From a virus, in the IMG/VR virus record IMGVR_UViG_3300032516_000058, positions 1-43,455 of that record: 43,455 nucleotides of DNA. One strand, 5' to 3'. The notes under the pieces were generated by a model. The model worked only from the letters and a program-made list of their open reading frames with translations, ran no database searches and was not told where the DNA came from. Shown here piece by piece: positions 1-7,977 of this stretch. The position numbers and the translations under genes were made by a program. Numbering within the stretch: position 1 is the first letter of the stretch; every line of letters starts with the position of its first letter.

Positions 1-1008
1 GCGGGGGGGGGCGGCGCGGGTGAGCGTCACCGGCTGGCGATCGCCCCCAGGCAGGCCCGCCTTGGCGGACCTGCCTTGCGGATCCGCCAAGGCGATGTCG
101 GCCTCCAGCCCGGCGAGGACGTCGGCCAGCGAGCCGAGCCGGTGGATCATGCCGCGTTTTAACGCCTCGGAGGCGATGAACATCTTGCCCTGGCCGAACC
201 GCTCGCGAACCGTCTCTTCGCTCACACGGAGGCTGGCGGCGAGCGACCGGACGAATTGGGCGTGGTAGGCGTCGACCTCCTCCTGGAGCACGGCCTGGCC
301 CTCGGCCGTCAGCGGCTCGTAGGAATTGCCGACGAACTTGTAGCGGCCTGCCTTGAGGATGGTCGTGGTGGTCCCGGCGAGCTTGTGGGCCCGGGAGAAT
401 TCCTGGTGGACCAGGACGGTGCCTATCGAGCCGACCCCGGAGTCCCAGCCGGCGACGATCTCGCCGGCCGCGGCCCCGATGTAGTAGGCGGCCGAGGCCA
501 TCGTGCCCATGACCACGGCAATCGTCGGCTTGGCGTCGCGGGCCTGGCGCAGGGCAATGGCCGCCTCCTCGAGGCCGACGGCCTGGCCGCCGGGGGAATC
601 GATCGGGAGGACGATCGCCTTGATCTCGGGGTCGGCCGTGGCCTCGCGGACATAGGACGCGAACCGGAGGGTCGACGTCCCCCCGGAGATCTGCATCATC
701 GCGTCCATGCGCGGGGCCAGGATCCCGTCGAGTGGAATCAAGGCGATCCCGCTCTCGGTGACCAGGTAGGGCCGCGGGGCCTTCCCGGTCGGGCCAGGCC
801 GCAATACCAAGGTCGCCGGCAGCCTGGCCAGCAACCGCTCGCGGTAGCCGATCCGCTGGCGGATCTCGTCGCGGGTGTACCGCTCCCCGGCCGCGCGGTG
901 GTTCAGCAGCTCCAGCATCGCCTCCATCGGCCCCGGCAGGATCGACCAGGGGGCATCGCAGAACGCGCGCAGGACGCTGCGGAGCTGGTGTTTTCCGGGA
1001 TTTTTCAT
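1..1008 (-). CDS. Prohead protease (S49, lambda C-like), N-terminal part of a protease-major capsid fusion
   Basis: This is the N-terminal part of a protein that continues at 43455-41684 after circularisation, giving one frame of about 878 codons. It starts at the ATG at 1008. The S49 features are clear. DSPGG (137-141) is the substrate-loop motif. Ser172 in GTMASAAYY is the likely nucleophile. GVGSIGT follows (191-197). Lys224 in LKAGRYKFVGN is the likely general base. Lambda gpC has the same Ser-Lys layout and matures the prohead during assembly. The gene follows the portal and a 198-residue protein, as expected in a lambda-type head cluster. The protease portion ends near residue 305 and runs into a Pro/Thr-rich linker. 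Bases 1-17 are unreliable, so the final codons here should be read from the right end. Protease-capsid fusions are known in phages. Cleavage between the two parts is inferred. Confidence 0.9.
   Translation of the reverse strand, partial: MKNPGKHQLRSVLRAFCDAPWSILPGPMEAMLELLNHRAAGERYTRDEIRQRIGYRERLLARLPATLVLRPGPTGKAPRPYLVTESGIALIPLDGILAPRMDAMMQISGGTSTLRFASYVREATADPEIKAIVLPIDSPGGQAVGLEEAAIALRQARDAKPTIAVVMGTMASAAYYIGAAAGEIVAGWDSGVGSIGTVLVHQEFSRAHKLAGTTTTILKAGRYKFVGNSYEPLTAEGQAVLQEEVDAYHAQFVRSLAASLRVSEETVRERFGQGKMFIASEALKRGMIHRLGSLADVLAGLEADIALADPQGRSAKAGLPGGDRQPVTLTRAAPPR
18..143. repeat. Terminal overlap, left copy (identical to 43330-43455)
   Basis: These 126 bases are identical to the last 126 bases of the window. 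Bases 1-17, which are almost all G and C, do not match the equivalent stretch 43313-43329. They look like poor-quality contig-end sequence over a G-rich tract. The minus-strand reading frame coming down from 1008 continues in phase into the frame at 43402 when the two copies are superimposed (offset 43312). That supports true circularity rather than a chance repeat. Confidence 0.93.
61..90. repeat. Inverted repeat inside the protease-capsid gene
   Basis: The arms CTTGGCGGA and TCCGCCAAG are perfect 9-base complements separated by 12 bases. They lie within the coding sequence near the end of the protease domain. The same BamHI-centred palindrome style (GGCGGATCCGCC) recurs at 7757-7772 as a perfect 16-base palindrome inside another gene, which suggests a shared small repeat element. 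Confidence 0.6.
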
Positions 1009-1025
1009 GGCATCCACTCGCGGGT

Positions 1026-1622
1026 CTAGTCGCTGTCCAACAGGGTTCCGATCAGGGGGACGACCGCGTTGACGGCGTCGCCGTTGGACCAGAGGATTTT
1101 GGCCACGATCTGGCCGGCGAAGGGGTTGGTCCCCCGGCCGAGCACGAAGCTGTAGCCCTCGCCGGCCGGGACCTCGACCTGGAAGACGCTGGCGGACGCC
1201 CCGGTCTGGAAATCGAGGTGGACCCGCCGCTTCGAGCCGACGGCCAGCATGACGACGACGTCGCCGTTGAAGTAGAAATCCCGGGGGACCTGCTTCACCA
1301 GCGTCACCGCCGTTGCCTGGGCGGGGAGGACGTCCCCAGCCCCGAGGTCGACGGTGACGAGGTTGCCGCTAACCGTGGCGGTCATGCCGTAGCGCTTGCC
1401 ACCCTGCCAGAAGACGCTGACCTTGTCCGAGGTAATGATGCCGTGGCCCGTGCCGAGCGTGACGACGCCGGTGTCATTGTCGGTCCGGGTCGTGAGGCTC
1501 CCCGCCTTAGCCTCGGTCAGGGTCGGGTCGTCCGACTGTTGGCTCCCGGAGGTCCGCACGATCTCCGATTCGACCGAGACCCCGCCGACGGTGACGTTCT
1601 CTTTGAGGGTCGCTTGGCTCAT
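1026..1622 (-). CDS. Head-module structural protein of unknown role, 198 aa
   Basis: I do not recognise the family. The protein is beta-rich, has no signal peptide or membrane segment, and contains many Val, Gly and Thr residues. It carries a DFYFNGDVVVML stretch (about 115-126) and ends in VPLIGTLLDSD. The ATG at 1622 overlaps the stop of the upstream methyltransferase by one base (TGATG), and a GTG lies one codon further upstream. It sits between portal/methyltransferase and the prohead protease-capsid gene, where lambda-type phages keep head genes. A decoration or head-fibre role is possible but is only a positional guess. Confidence 0.7.
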   Translation of the reverse strand: MSQATLKENVTVGGVSVESEIVRTSGSQQSDDPTLTEAKAGSLTTRTDNDTGVVTLGTGHGIITSDKVSVFWQGGKRYGMTATVSGNLVTVDLGAGDVLPAQATAVTLVKQVPRDFYFNGDVVVMLAVGSKRRVHLDFQTGASASVFQVEVPAGEGYSFVLGRGTNPFAGQIVAKILWSNGDAVNAVVPLIGTLLDSD

Positions 1623-2455
1623 CACTCACTCCCGTTGTTTGGATTCCTTACCGCGGCCTCGATCCGCTCGACGGCCATCCGGCAGTATTTCCGCTCCCGC
1701 TCGATCCCGATCCCTCGCCGCCCGGACTGCTTGCATGCCACCAGGGTCGTCCCCGAGCCGAGAAACGGGTCGAAAACGAGATGCCTCGGATCGGAATAGC
1801 TCTCGACGAGCCACTCGACCAACCCCAGCGGTTTCGCCGTCGAATGATGCTTTTTCCGCGGGAAATGGCTAGGTGGGGCGAAAGTCAACAAGCTGGTAGG
1901 GGATCGCTTGTCGCGGTATATGGACCGAATGTGGTGACAGCGTTGTGAACCGTAGATTTCAGTTTGGTCGGCGATCTTCCGGATGATTCTTCCTACGTGG
2001 CTGTTGAAAACCTCGCGCGGCAGGTCGGTTCGGTTGTACCGGCTTCCAGGTTTTCCAAACACGAGAACCAACTCATGGGCCCGCAACGGCATGCGGTTGA
2101 CGTTAAGGAACCCCGAGGCTCTACTCTTGGCGAGCACCAAGTCATAGCGAAACGCCTGGCGGTTCGCGGCGATCCAATCAGTCGCAACCGGTTGCTGGCT
2201 GAACAGCAGATAGACCGTGTGGGCGCATGCGGCCGTTCTGAGTAACTGCCAGAGGGCTTCGGGTGGGATTGCCTTGTCCCAGGGAGCGTTGGTAAGCCCA
2301 TAGCAAGGATCCGTCAGCACCAGATCGACGCTCCCGGCGTCCAGCAACGGCACGATCTTCCGGGAGTCCCCGCAGTAGATCGTCTGCCCGCCGCCGCGGT
2401 AGTACGGCTTGGGCAGCTTTCCGGTCCGGCGTCTTTTCGTGGCAGCAGCAATCAT
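1622..2455 (-). CDS. Beta-class DNA methyltransferase (N6-adenine or N4-cytosine)
   Basis: The protein would transfer a methyl group from S-adenosylmethionine to an exocyclic amino group in DNA. Motif IV (TDPCYG, near residues 50-55) comes first. The SAM-binding motif I (FDPFLGSGTT, about residue 230 onward) is near the C terminus, which is the beta-class order. The catalytic motif is DPCY, not the usual DPPY. I chose the ATG at 2455; an in-frame GTG lies two codons upstream. The gene is inserted in the head cluster between portal and protease. Its GC content is visibly lower than that of its neighbours across about 1860-2240, which fits a recently acquired cargo gene. No restriction endonuclease gene lies next to it, so self-protection of phage DNA is the likely role. 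Confidence 0.88.
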   Translation of the reverse strand: MIAAATKRRRTGKLPKPYYRGGGQTIYCGDSRKIVPLLDAGSVDLVLTDPCYGLTNAPWDKAIPPEALWQLLRTAACAHTVYLLFSQQPVATDWIAANRQAFRYDLVLAKSRASGFLNVNRMPLRAHELVLVFGKPGSRYNRTDLPREVFNSHVGRIIRKIADQTEIYGSQRCHHIRSIYRDKRSPTSLLTFAPPSHFPRKKHHSTAKPLGLVEWLVESYSDPRHLVFDPFLGSGTTLVACKQSGRRGIGIERERKYCRMAVERIEAAVRNPNNGSE

Positions 2456-2462
2456 CAGCACT

Positions 2463-2500
2463 TCACCTTGTCACCCCGTCACCTTGGCACCCCGTCACCG
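2463..2500 (-). repeat. GTGACGGGGTGAC-type repeat at a gene boundary
   Basis: On the minus strand this tract alternates GTGACGGGGTG with CCAAGGTGAC-like units. It encodes the last codons and the stop of the portal gene (GVPR, stop TGA) and leads into the start of the methyltransferase, giving it an AAGGTGA purine stretch. Related tracts occur at 8732-8769, 11056-11080 and 23868-23889. Confidence 0.8.
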
Positions 2501-4089
2501 TTTGCCCCCGCCCCCTGCGGATTGTCCTCATAGTCCGGGTCCGGCATGGGCTGCGCCGCCTGGGTCTGGGCCCGCCCGCTGCCGACCAGCTCGCCACCAG
2601 GCAAACCCGACAAGAACTTCCGCTCGCGGGCGACCTGGCGGAGCTGGCGGCGCCAGTTCAGCCGCCGGCGGCCGTAAATCTCGCGGTAGCTGGTGGTCCC
2701 ATTGGCGAGGTTGGTCTCGTCGGCCGACGATTCTTTCTGGCGGTCGAGCTGCTCCATGCTCGGCGGGAGGATGGCAATCCGCAGCCACCGCCGGGGGTTG
2801 CGGGCGAACTCCGCCGGCGGGCAGGTTTTGAATCGCCCGTAGGCCGCCATCTGCGCGGTCCAGAGTCGCCGTTGCTGATAGATCACGGTGCGGCCCAGGA
2901 GGGCCTGGTAGGGCTCCATGGTCATGGCGTCCGCCAGGCTCGCCGCCCTGGCGGCAACGTAGGTCGTGCGTCGGAAATCGTGGGCCAGCAGGTGGGGCGA
3001 GATACCCGCGCCCATCGACAGGAGCCCGACGATCATCTGAAGGAACGGCTCGGCCGCCTGGTTGGGGTGCGGGGAGCGGAGAAATTCCAGCGAATCCTCC
3101 CTGCCGAGGCTGGTCACGGTCGCCCCGCGGCTAAGGCGGATCCGGGTCGAGGTGTCCTCGCCCGAGATGGCCGCCCCGTCCGAGCCGTCGCCGCGGACGC
3201 CCAGGCCGCGGGCCGGGTTCGCGGACTTGTGTACGGCCGTCAGGACGGCGCCGAGGATCGCCGAGCTCAGCTCGCTGCCCACGTAGGTGTCGAGGTCTCT
3301 GGCGGGCTGCAAGAGCGCGGCGTAGAGCGAGGTCCCGTGGGTGGCCGAGGGCCTGGTCGGGAGCATGACGTGCATGATCCGCTCGGCCGGGACCCGCCGG
3401 CTGTCGTATCCGCCCAGGGTGTGCGGGTCGCCGGGGTGGGCGTCGAAGAGGTAGTAGGCCAGCGGGGCCCGCTGGGCGTCGATCTCGATCCCCTGGATGA
3501 TCTCGTTCAGGCCCGGCGAGGCGGGGCGGTCGATCGAGCGGTCGAGCTGCTCGCCCTCGAGGACCTGGTACGAGAGCGGGACTTGCCGGCCGCGATCGCC
3601 GCGGGCGGTCCGAAGAAAAAAAGCGTCGCCGGTCTCCAGGGCGTCCCCCCACGCCTGGCGCATCATGTCCGGCCAGGGGAGCCGCCGTTGGCAGTCGGCC
3701 TCTTCGATCTCCCAGCCTTCGTGGGCGTCGTCCGATTCGTCGTTGAAGTCGTCGTCGCTCTCGCCGTCCTCGTCCAGCACGTCGGCCTGGGAGACGATCC
3801 CCGTGCGGAGGACGCCGTCGACCATGGCACGGCGGATGGCGATCAGGGCCGGGTCGTTTCGGCCGCGATCGCGGGCCCGGCGGTGGAGCAGGTCCCAGGC
3901 TATGCCCACCGCGTCGTCGCCGGAATAGTCCAGGGGGAGCCAGTCGGAGTTGAGCTTATTGACCTCGCCGCCCGTGTAGGGGCCCACCGCGGCAACCCTG
4001 CCTGGGGCACCAGGCGTCGACGCGGAGAGCGTGTCGAGCCATGCGAGAGTGGCGAGCTGGCGGCCGGCGGTGGAGAATTTTCCGTGCAT
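2479..4089 (-). CDS. Portal protein, lambda gpB family
   Basis: At 536 residues this matches the lambda-type portal family (Pfam Phage_portal_2). The portal dodecamer forms the vertex through which DNA is pumped and to which the tail is joined. Recognisable blocks include RRLPWPDMMRQAWGDALETG (about 134-153), an AERIMHVMLPTRPSATHGTS region, and a helical LYAALLQPARDLDTYVGSEL stretch. A charged insert rich in Asp and Glu lies near residues 105-130. The gene starts two bases after the gpW-like gene ends, so the two are translationally linked. The C terminus is polar and ends inside an intergenic-type repeat. Order TerL, gpW, portal, protease, capsid matches lambda. Confidence 0.93.
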   Translation of the reverse strand: MHGKFSTAGRQLATLAWLDTLSASTPGAPGRVAAVGPYTGGEVNKLNSDWLPLDYSGDDAVGIAWDLLHRRARDRGRNDPALIAIRRAMVDGVLRTGIVSQADVLDEDGESDDDFNDESDDAHEGWEIEEADCQRRLPWPDMMRQAWGDALETGDAFFLRTARGDRGRQVPLSYQVLEGEQLDRSIDRPASPGLNEIIQGIEIDAQRAPLAYYLFDAHPGDPHTLGGYDSRRVPAERIMHVMLPTRPSATHGTSLYAALLQPARDLDTYVGSELSSAILGAVLTAVHKSANPARGLGVRGDGSDGAAISGEDTSTRIRLSRGATVTSLGREDSLEFLRSPHPNQAAEPFLQMIVGLLSMGAGISPHLLAHDFRRTTYVAARAASLADAMTMEPYQALLGRTVIYQQRRLWTAQMAAYGRFKTCPPAEFARNPRRWLRIAILPPSMEQLDRQKESSADETNLANGTTSYREIYGRRRLNWRRQLRQVARERKFLSGLPGGELVGSGRAQTQAAQPMPDPDYEDNPQGAGANGDGVPR

Positions 4090-4091
4090 GC

Positions 4092-4307
4092 TCAGCGGGG
4101 TGGCTCGTGGAACTGGACTTCCGTAACCAGGCCGCCCTGCTCACTCGCGAGTTGGGAGGCGAGCTTGCCCCGCGCCACGATCATCCGGACCAGGTCATGG
4201 GCCTTCCAACGCTCGCCGAGGACCTCGTACTCCGCCGTCGGGTTGGCGGCGATCGCGAGGATCGCGGCGTCGACGGCGTCGAGCAGTTGCTGGGTGGTAA
4301 CGGCCAT
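4092..4307 (-). CDS. gpW-like head-tail joining protein, 71 aa
   Basis: This small protein lies exactly where lambda encodes gpW, between the large terminase and the portal. It has a similar size and plan: an N-terminal helix (TTQQLLDAVDAAILAIA), a short turn containing YEVLGERWKAHDL, and a second helix. In lambda, gpW seals the portal and prepares it for tail attachment. GAGGTG lies a few bases upstream of the ATG at 4307 as a ribosome-binding site. Sequence similarity to gpW is faint. The call rests on size, layout and position. Confidence 0.75.
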   Translation of the reverse strand: MAVTTQQLLDAVDAAILAIAANPTAEYEVLGERWKAHDLVRMIVARGKLASQLASEQGGLVTEVQFHEPPR

Positions 4308-4330
4308 TGGGGCACCTCAGCGGGGGCTTC

Positions 4331-4615
4331 TCAGCGGGGCATCGGGACGTCGATCTCGACCCGCCGGGCGTGCTGCATCCCGACCAGGGGGAGATTGATC
4401 GAGAACGGACAGCCTGCCTCTGGGCAGTGGTAGCGGCGGAGCACGGAGCGGACCGGGCTCTCCCGCACCGTGTGGGCCCCCGGATGGTACGGACACAGCG
4501 GCGCGTCGCTGGCGGGCAGGGCGGATGCTCCTGCGGCGGCCGGCGCCGCCTCGGGGATGTATGGGCGGATCGGCGGATCGACTACGGCGACTGCGGCGTC
4601 TCGCTTGCTGGGCAT
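4331..4615 (-). CDS. Small putative zinc-binding protein, 94 aa
   Basis: I do not recognise the family. CPYHPG (residues 41-46) and YHCPEAGCPF (62-71) give a C-x2-H plus C-x4-C set that could bind zinc. GAGGAG lies seven bases before the ATG at 4615. The gene follows terminase and precedes gpW, a slot that often holds small accessory genes in lambda-like phages. The role is unknown. It could help packaging or could be cargo. Confidence 0.65.
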   Translation of the reverse strand: MPSKRDAAVAVVDPPIRPYIPEAAPAAAGASALPASDAPLCPYHPGAHTVRESPVRSVLRRYHCPEAGCPFSINLPLVGMQHARRVEIDVPMPR

Positions 4616-4657
4616 GATCGGGCTCCTCGGCGGATATTTCTGCGGAAATGCCGCCCC

Positions 4658-6652
4658 CTAGCGGGCGGCCAGGTACTCGCGGGGCGGCTCCTCGCGGGGC
4701 GGTTTCGATGGCGCCGCCTGCGCGGCGGGTTGCGCCCACGGCCATTGGGCGGCGTCCCAAACCAGGCCGGTCACCATGTCGGCCAGGGCCATGGAGTAAA
4801 CACAGCAATCCCAATAGTGGTTGGGCTTGTCGTGGCTCGGGAGCTCCCAGACGTGGCGGCCCTTCTTGACCACCCGGGTCTCCGCGGTGATCTGGCGGAG
4901 ATACTCTTCGCCATCCGGCTGGTGGAGGATGTCGCACGGAAGCCACCATGCCCCGGGCAGTCTCCGATCGGCGAACCAGCGATCGGCGATCTCCGTCTTG
5001 TAAGCCTGCGTGTCGAGCCCCCAGGCGATCAGGCTCCCCGCAAACCCCTTCCCCGTCGTCGGGTCGATCTCGACGGGCGTCGGCCGCCAGAGTGCCCCGG
5101 GCACGAGCCTCGGGTTGCCGAAGACGGCCATCACCCGCTCGCCGGGGTGGGCCCGGACAAAGGCGTCGACGTCCGCGGGCCGGCCGCCGCGGTCGAGCCC
5201 GATCCTGGCCGCGGCCAGGGCGGAGAACCCGCTGGGATTCTGGCCGTCGACCGGCCAGCGGTAGCGGACCACGCGCGCGTCGAATTGGCGCAGGTCGCTC
5301 GCCAGGTCGACGTTCGGATGGTCGGACACGCCGCTGGGGGTTTCGAGGCGGGGGACGAAGCCCCAGTCAACAAGCCAGGAGGTCTTCTGGTCCCCCCATG
5401 CCCGCACGAGCCACCAGATGCCCCTGGCCTGCATGTCGCCGGCGGCCGTCAGGAAGTACGCCCCGCGCGGGACCACGCCGCGGGGATAGCCGCCAGCCAG
5501 GCGGCGTCCGAGGTCTTTCCACCGCGGGACGAGGCCCCTGGGCTCGTGGGGCAACGCGAGCCAGTCGTTGAAGATCGACTGCATGCCCGACGTGGTGTTG
5601 CGGAGCAAGAGGTACGCCTCGGCCGCGTCGCCGAAGCTGACGGTCGGGGTATAGAGCCGGTTGAGCTGGTAGCCGCGGCGGCGGCCGGCCACCAGCGGGG
5701 TCCCGGTCAGGGAGCCATCGGCGGCCACGCCGCACCCCTCCGGCGCCCACCGGCCCGCGCGGACCACCTGGTTCTTTTCGATCGACTCGATCCGGCAGTC
5801 GCCGACCTCGCAGAGGTAGTAGGCGGCGAGCCGGGCCTGCTCCGGGGTCCTCCAGCGGCCGTCGCCATCCTGGAGCCCGCCGAGGCCGCCCCGGCCCGCA
5901 TTGGGCCCGCTCTTGTGGACGAAGAGCCGCAGCTGCTGGTAGGCGCCGCAGTGCGGGCAGGGGACCCGCCACGTCCGCCGATCGGAATCTTTGTAGAGCG
6001 GCCAGATCCACTGGGAGGCTTCCCTGGGGGACCCCTCATAGACGATACACCATTGGTAGAGCGCCGCCGTCCTCTGCTTGGCCAGCTCGAGCGACTCCTG
6101 CCAGCGGTCGACCTCGCTGCAAAGAACAAGCTTGCACGCACGCCCCGACAGACGCTGGCTCGACCCGGACCACGCAAGATAACACAGGCAGTGGTCGAGG
6201 TCGATGAATCGATCATTGCGGACCCGCTTGGGCGGAACCGCCGCCCGCAACGCCGGGGAGGCTTCGCACAGGCCGTAGATTTTGTCCCGCTCCTCCCGGC
6301 AATAGACCTGGTCCGGGCCGGCGAACATCATCGGCGCCGCCGCGATCGCCCCCTGGCTCGCGACCATCGCGTGCAGGAGCGTGGTCTTGCCCGCCTGGGG
6401 CGCGATGCAGAGGACCAGCTCGCGGACCGCCGGGTCGTCGATCGCGTCCAAGGGCTCGCGGAAATAGGGCCGCTCGGTCAGGTCGAACCGGCCGGGGCGC
6501 GCCGACGTCTTCTCGGGCAGGCGGAGATTCTGCTCGCACCATTCGGAGCGCGCGACCCGTGGGGGTGGGGTCCACGCGGCGACTCCGGCTTCCACCAGGC
6601 GGGAAAACGGGTCCGCAATCACGAGCGCGGCCATCAGCAGGATCCACTTCAC
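4658..6652 (-). CDS. terL: Terminase large subunit, lambda gpA family
   Basis: At 664 residues this is the packaging motor and DNA-cutting subunit. The Walker A-like APQAGKTT is at about 84-91, and the Walker B-like LVLCSEVD is at about 175-182. A zinc knuckle PCPHCG (231-236) is typical of the gpA family. A C-terminal nuclease region ends with NHYWDCCVYSMALADM. The gene starts with GTG at 6652, two codons after the small terminase stop, so the pair is one translational unit. gpA-type terminases usually cut at specific cos sites. This agrees with a genome of defined unit length but does not prove cos packaging here. The C-terminal tail is rich in Pro and Ala. Confidence 0.95.
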   Translation of the reverse strand: MKWILLMAALVIADPFSRLVEAGVAAWTPPPRVARSEWCEQNLRLPEKTSARPGRFDLTERPYFREPLDAIDDPAVRELVLCIAPQAGKTTLLHAMVASQGAIAAAPMMFAGPDQVYCREERDKIYGLCEASPALRAAVPPKRVRNDRFIDLDHCLCYLAWSGSSQRLSGRACKLVLCSEVDRWQESLELAKQRTAALYQWCIVYEGSPREASQWIWPLYKDSDRRTWRVPCPHCGAYQQLRLFVHKSGPNAGRGGLGGLQDGDGRWRTPEQARLAAYYLCEVGDCRIESIEKNQVVRAGRWAPEGCGVAADGSLTGTPLVAGRRRGYQLNRLYTPTVSFGDAAEAYLLLRNTTSGMQSIFNDWLALPHEPRGLVPRWKDLGRRLAGGYPRGVVPRGAYFLTAAGDMQARGIWWLVRAWGDQKTSWLVDWGFVPRLETPSGVSDHPNVDLASDLRQFDARVVRYRWPVDGQNPSGFSALAAARIGLDRGGRPADVDAFVRAHPGERVMAVFGNPRLVPGALWRPTPVEIDPTTGKGFAGSLIAWGLDTQAYKTEIADRWFADRRLPGAWWLPCDILHQPDGEEYLRQITAETRVVKKGRHVWELPSHDKPNHYWDCCVYSMALADMVTGLVWDAAQWPWAQPAAQAAPSKPPREEPPREYLAAR

Positions 6653-6655
6653 GGG

Positions 6656-7168
6656 TCAGTCCTCAATTGCCTCGGCGTGCGCGAAGTTGTCAGTCCCGAG
6701 TAGATCGGCCAAGGCCGAGCATGCGGCGTCGACCCGGGCCTGGACCGCCTGGCGGAGGTTGGCGAGCTGGTCCTGAGGGAGGGACTGACCAAACACGCCG
6801 ACGATCTCCTCCGGGAGCTGTCCGAGGTGCACCCTTGCCTCGCCGATATGGCGGCGAAACAGCCGGCCCACCGCGTCGACCGGGACCAGCTCCCCGAGCG
6901 CCGTTGCCAGTTTCAATTCCTTAAGCCGCGCGTCCGCCTCGTTCAGTCGATCGCGCGGCTTGCTCTGCCCTTGTCGGCCGCCCCCCTGGGCCGCGCGCCA
7001 GGCGGCGATCTCGGCCAGGTCGAAACGCCCGGGGTCGCCCGGCATGCCGCTTGCGCGCCAATTGCCCACCGTGCGGACGGCGACGCCGAAGTGGCTTGCC
7101 ACGTCGGCGATGCGAATTCCCGCGGCTTTCGCGGCCGATTTCGTCCCGGTCTTTCGGCTCTTCGCCAT
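6656..7168 (-). CDS. terS: Terminase small subunit, Nu1-like
   Basis: The 170-residue protein has a winged-helix or HTH unit at about 18-40 (IRIADVASHFGVAVRTVGNW) followed by a long helical region that likely forms the oligomer and binds the large subunit. In lambda, Nu1 recognises cosB and recruits gpA to DNA. The position directly before TerL, with a three-base gap, confirms the role. The Lys-rich N terminus may add non-specific DNA contacts. The packaging site should lie nearby, often in or just upstream of this gene, but I cannot point to it with confidence. Confidence 0.9.
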   Translation of the reverse strand: MAKSRKTGTKSAAKAAGIRIADVASHFGVAVRTVGNWRASGMPGDPGRFDLAEIAAWRAAQGGGRQGQSKPRDRLNEADARLKELKLATALGELVPVDAVGRLFRRHIGEARVHLGQLPEEIVGVFGQSLPQDQLANLRQAVQARVDAACSALADLLGTDNFAHAEAIED

Positions 7169-7274
7169 AACGGGCCACGCCTGGAGGTATCACCCCACCC
7201 ATAGGTATGATGATGATGCAACGCTAAAACAGATGTCGCGCGAAAAAAAGACGAAGTCACAAGGGCCCCGTGCC

Positions 7275-7658
7275 CTACGCCCCCCCCGGGGTAGGACCCA
7301 TTCGCGTGGGGGGGGTGGCCGTCCCACAGGGCCTTCCCTGGCACTTGACGCACCGGGCCGCGGCGGGCAACTCGGCGAGGCGATCGGGATTGATCGCCTT
7401 GCCGCAGTCGACGCACAGCCCATACGTCCCCGCCTCCAGCCGCTCCAGGGCTTCCTCGACCTCTGCGATGCTGTCCGATGCGCGCTCGATACCCTGGACC
7501 AGCTCCGCCCCGTCCTCTGTGTCGCGGGCGGCGTCGCCCAGATCACCAGCGCCCCGATGCACCCCCAACCCTGCGACGAGCCCCGCCTCTCGCGATCGCA
7601 ACGTGCGGAGCATGCCGTCCAGAACCTTCTTGATTTTCGCTAGCCGCTTCCTGGTCAT
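7275..7658 (-). CDS. DksA/TraR-family RNA polymerase-binding zinc-finger protein
   Basis: With the start at 7658 the protein has 127 residues. The zinc finger is canonical: Cys82, Cys85, Cys103 and Cys106 in CVDCGK...RCVKCQ. The coiled-coil tip carries DLGDAA (39-44), a D-x2-D-A pattern like that used by DksA to act inside the polymerase secondary channel. It could redirect host transcription late in infection. I preferred the ATG at 7658 to the one at 7688 because the latter overlaps the upstream gene by 22 bases. It is the first gene upstream of the terminase genes, with a 106-base gap. The C-terminal tail is Pro- and Gly-rich. Confidence 0.88.
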   Translation of the reverse strand: MTRKRLAKIKKVLDGMLRTLRSREAGLVAGLGVHRGAGDLGDAARDTEDGAELVQGIERASDSIAEVEEALERLEAGTYGLCVDCGKAINPDRLAELPAAARCVKCQGRPCGTATPPTRMGPTPGGA

Positions 7659-7666
7659 GGCCTCAC

Positions 7667-7957
7667 TCACAACTTGGTGCAGGCCCATGCCGCGACGGCT
7701 CCGAGGAGCGCGGCAACCAAAGTCGCGATAGCGTTGGCGCCCAGACGCAGAGCGGACAGGCGGATCCGCCTGCCCTCCTCGACCTTTGCGACTCTGTCGT
7801 GCAGGCCGTCGATCGCAACGTCATGCGCCGTTTGCCGTTCCCGGAACGGCGCGAGCGACCCCTTGATCCCGGCGACGTCGAGTCTGACCTGGTCCACCTT
7901 GCCGTGGAGCAATTCCAGGTTCTCGCAGATCGCGCGCAGACTGTATTCATTGCCCAT
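7667..7957 (-). CDS. Small membrane protein, XhlA/holin-like, 96 aa
   Basis: An N-terminal amphipathic or coiled-coil region (about residues 5-65) is followed by one hydrophobic helix at about 74-93 (IATLVAALLGAVAAWAC). This is the plan of XhlA-type holin partners, but I see no decisive motif. GAGAGG lies six bases before the ATG at 7957. It lies in a block of small membrane proteins together with a wall-hydrolase candidate, which favours a lysis role. Inside the gene, 7757-7772 is a perfect 16-base palindrome centred on GGATCC. Confidence 0.7.
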   Translation of the reverse strand: MGNEYSLRAICENLELLHGKVDQVRLDVAGIKGSLAPFRERQTAHDVAIDGLHDRVAKVEEGRRIRLSALRLGANAIATLVAALLGAVAAWACTKL

Positions 7958-7977
7958 CGGAACCTCTCAGTCTGGGC

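Noticed and set aside
1-17. The first 17 G-rich bases as true sequence
   Set aside because: They disagree with the matching bases 43313-43329, lie at a contig end and over a G-rich tract, and would interrupt an otherwise clean overlap.
2872-4398. A 508-codon open frame on the plus strand opposite the portal
   Set aside because: The portal is a clear lambda-family protein. The plus-strand product is a GC-rich shadow.
4307-6703. A 798-codon open frame on the plus strand
   Set aside because: It lies opposite the large terminase, whose motifs and position are clear. The antisense product has no recognisable features.
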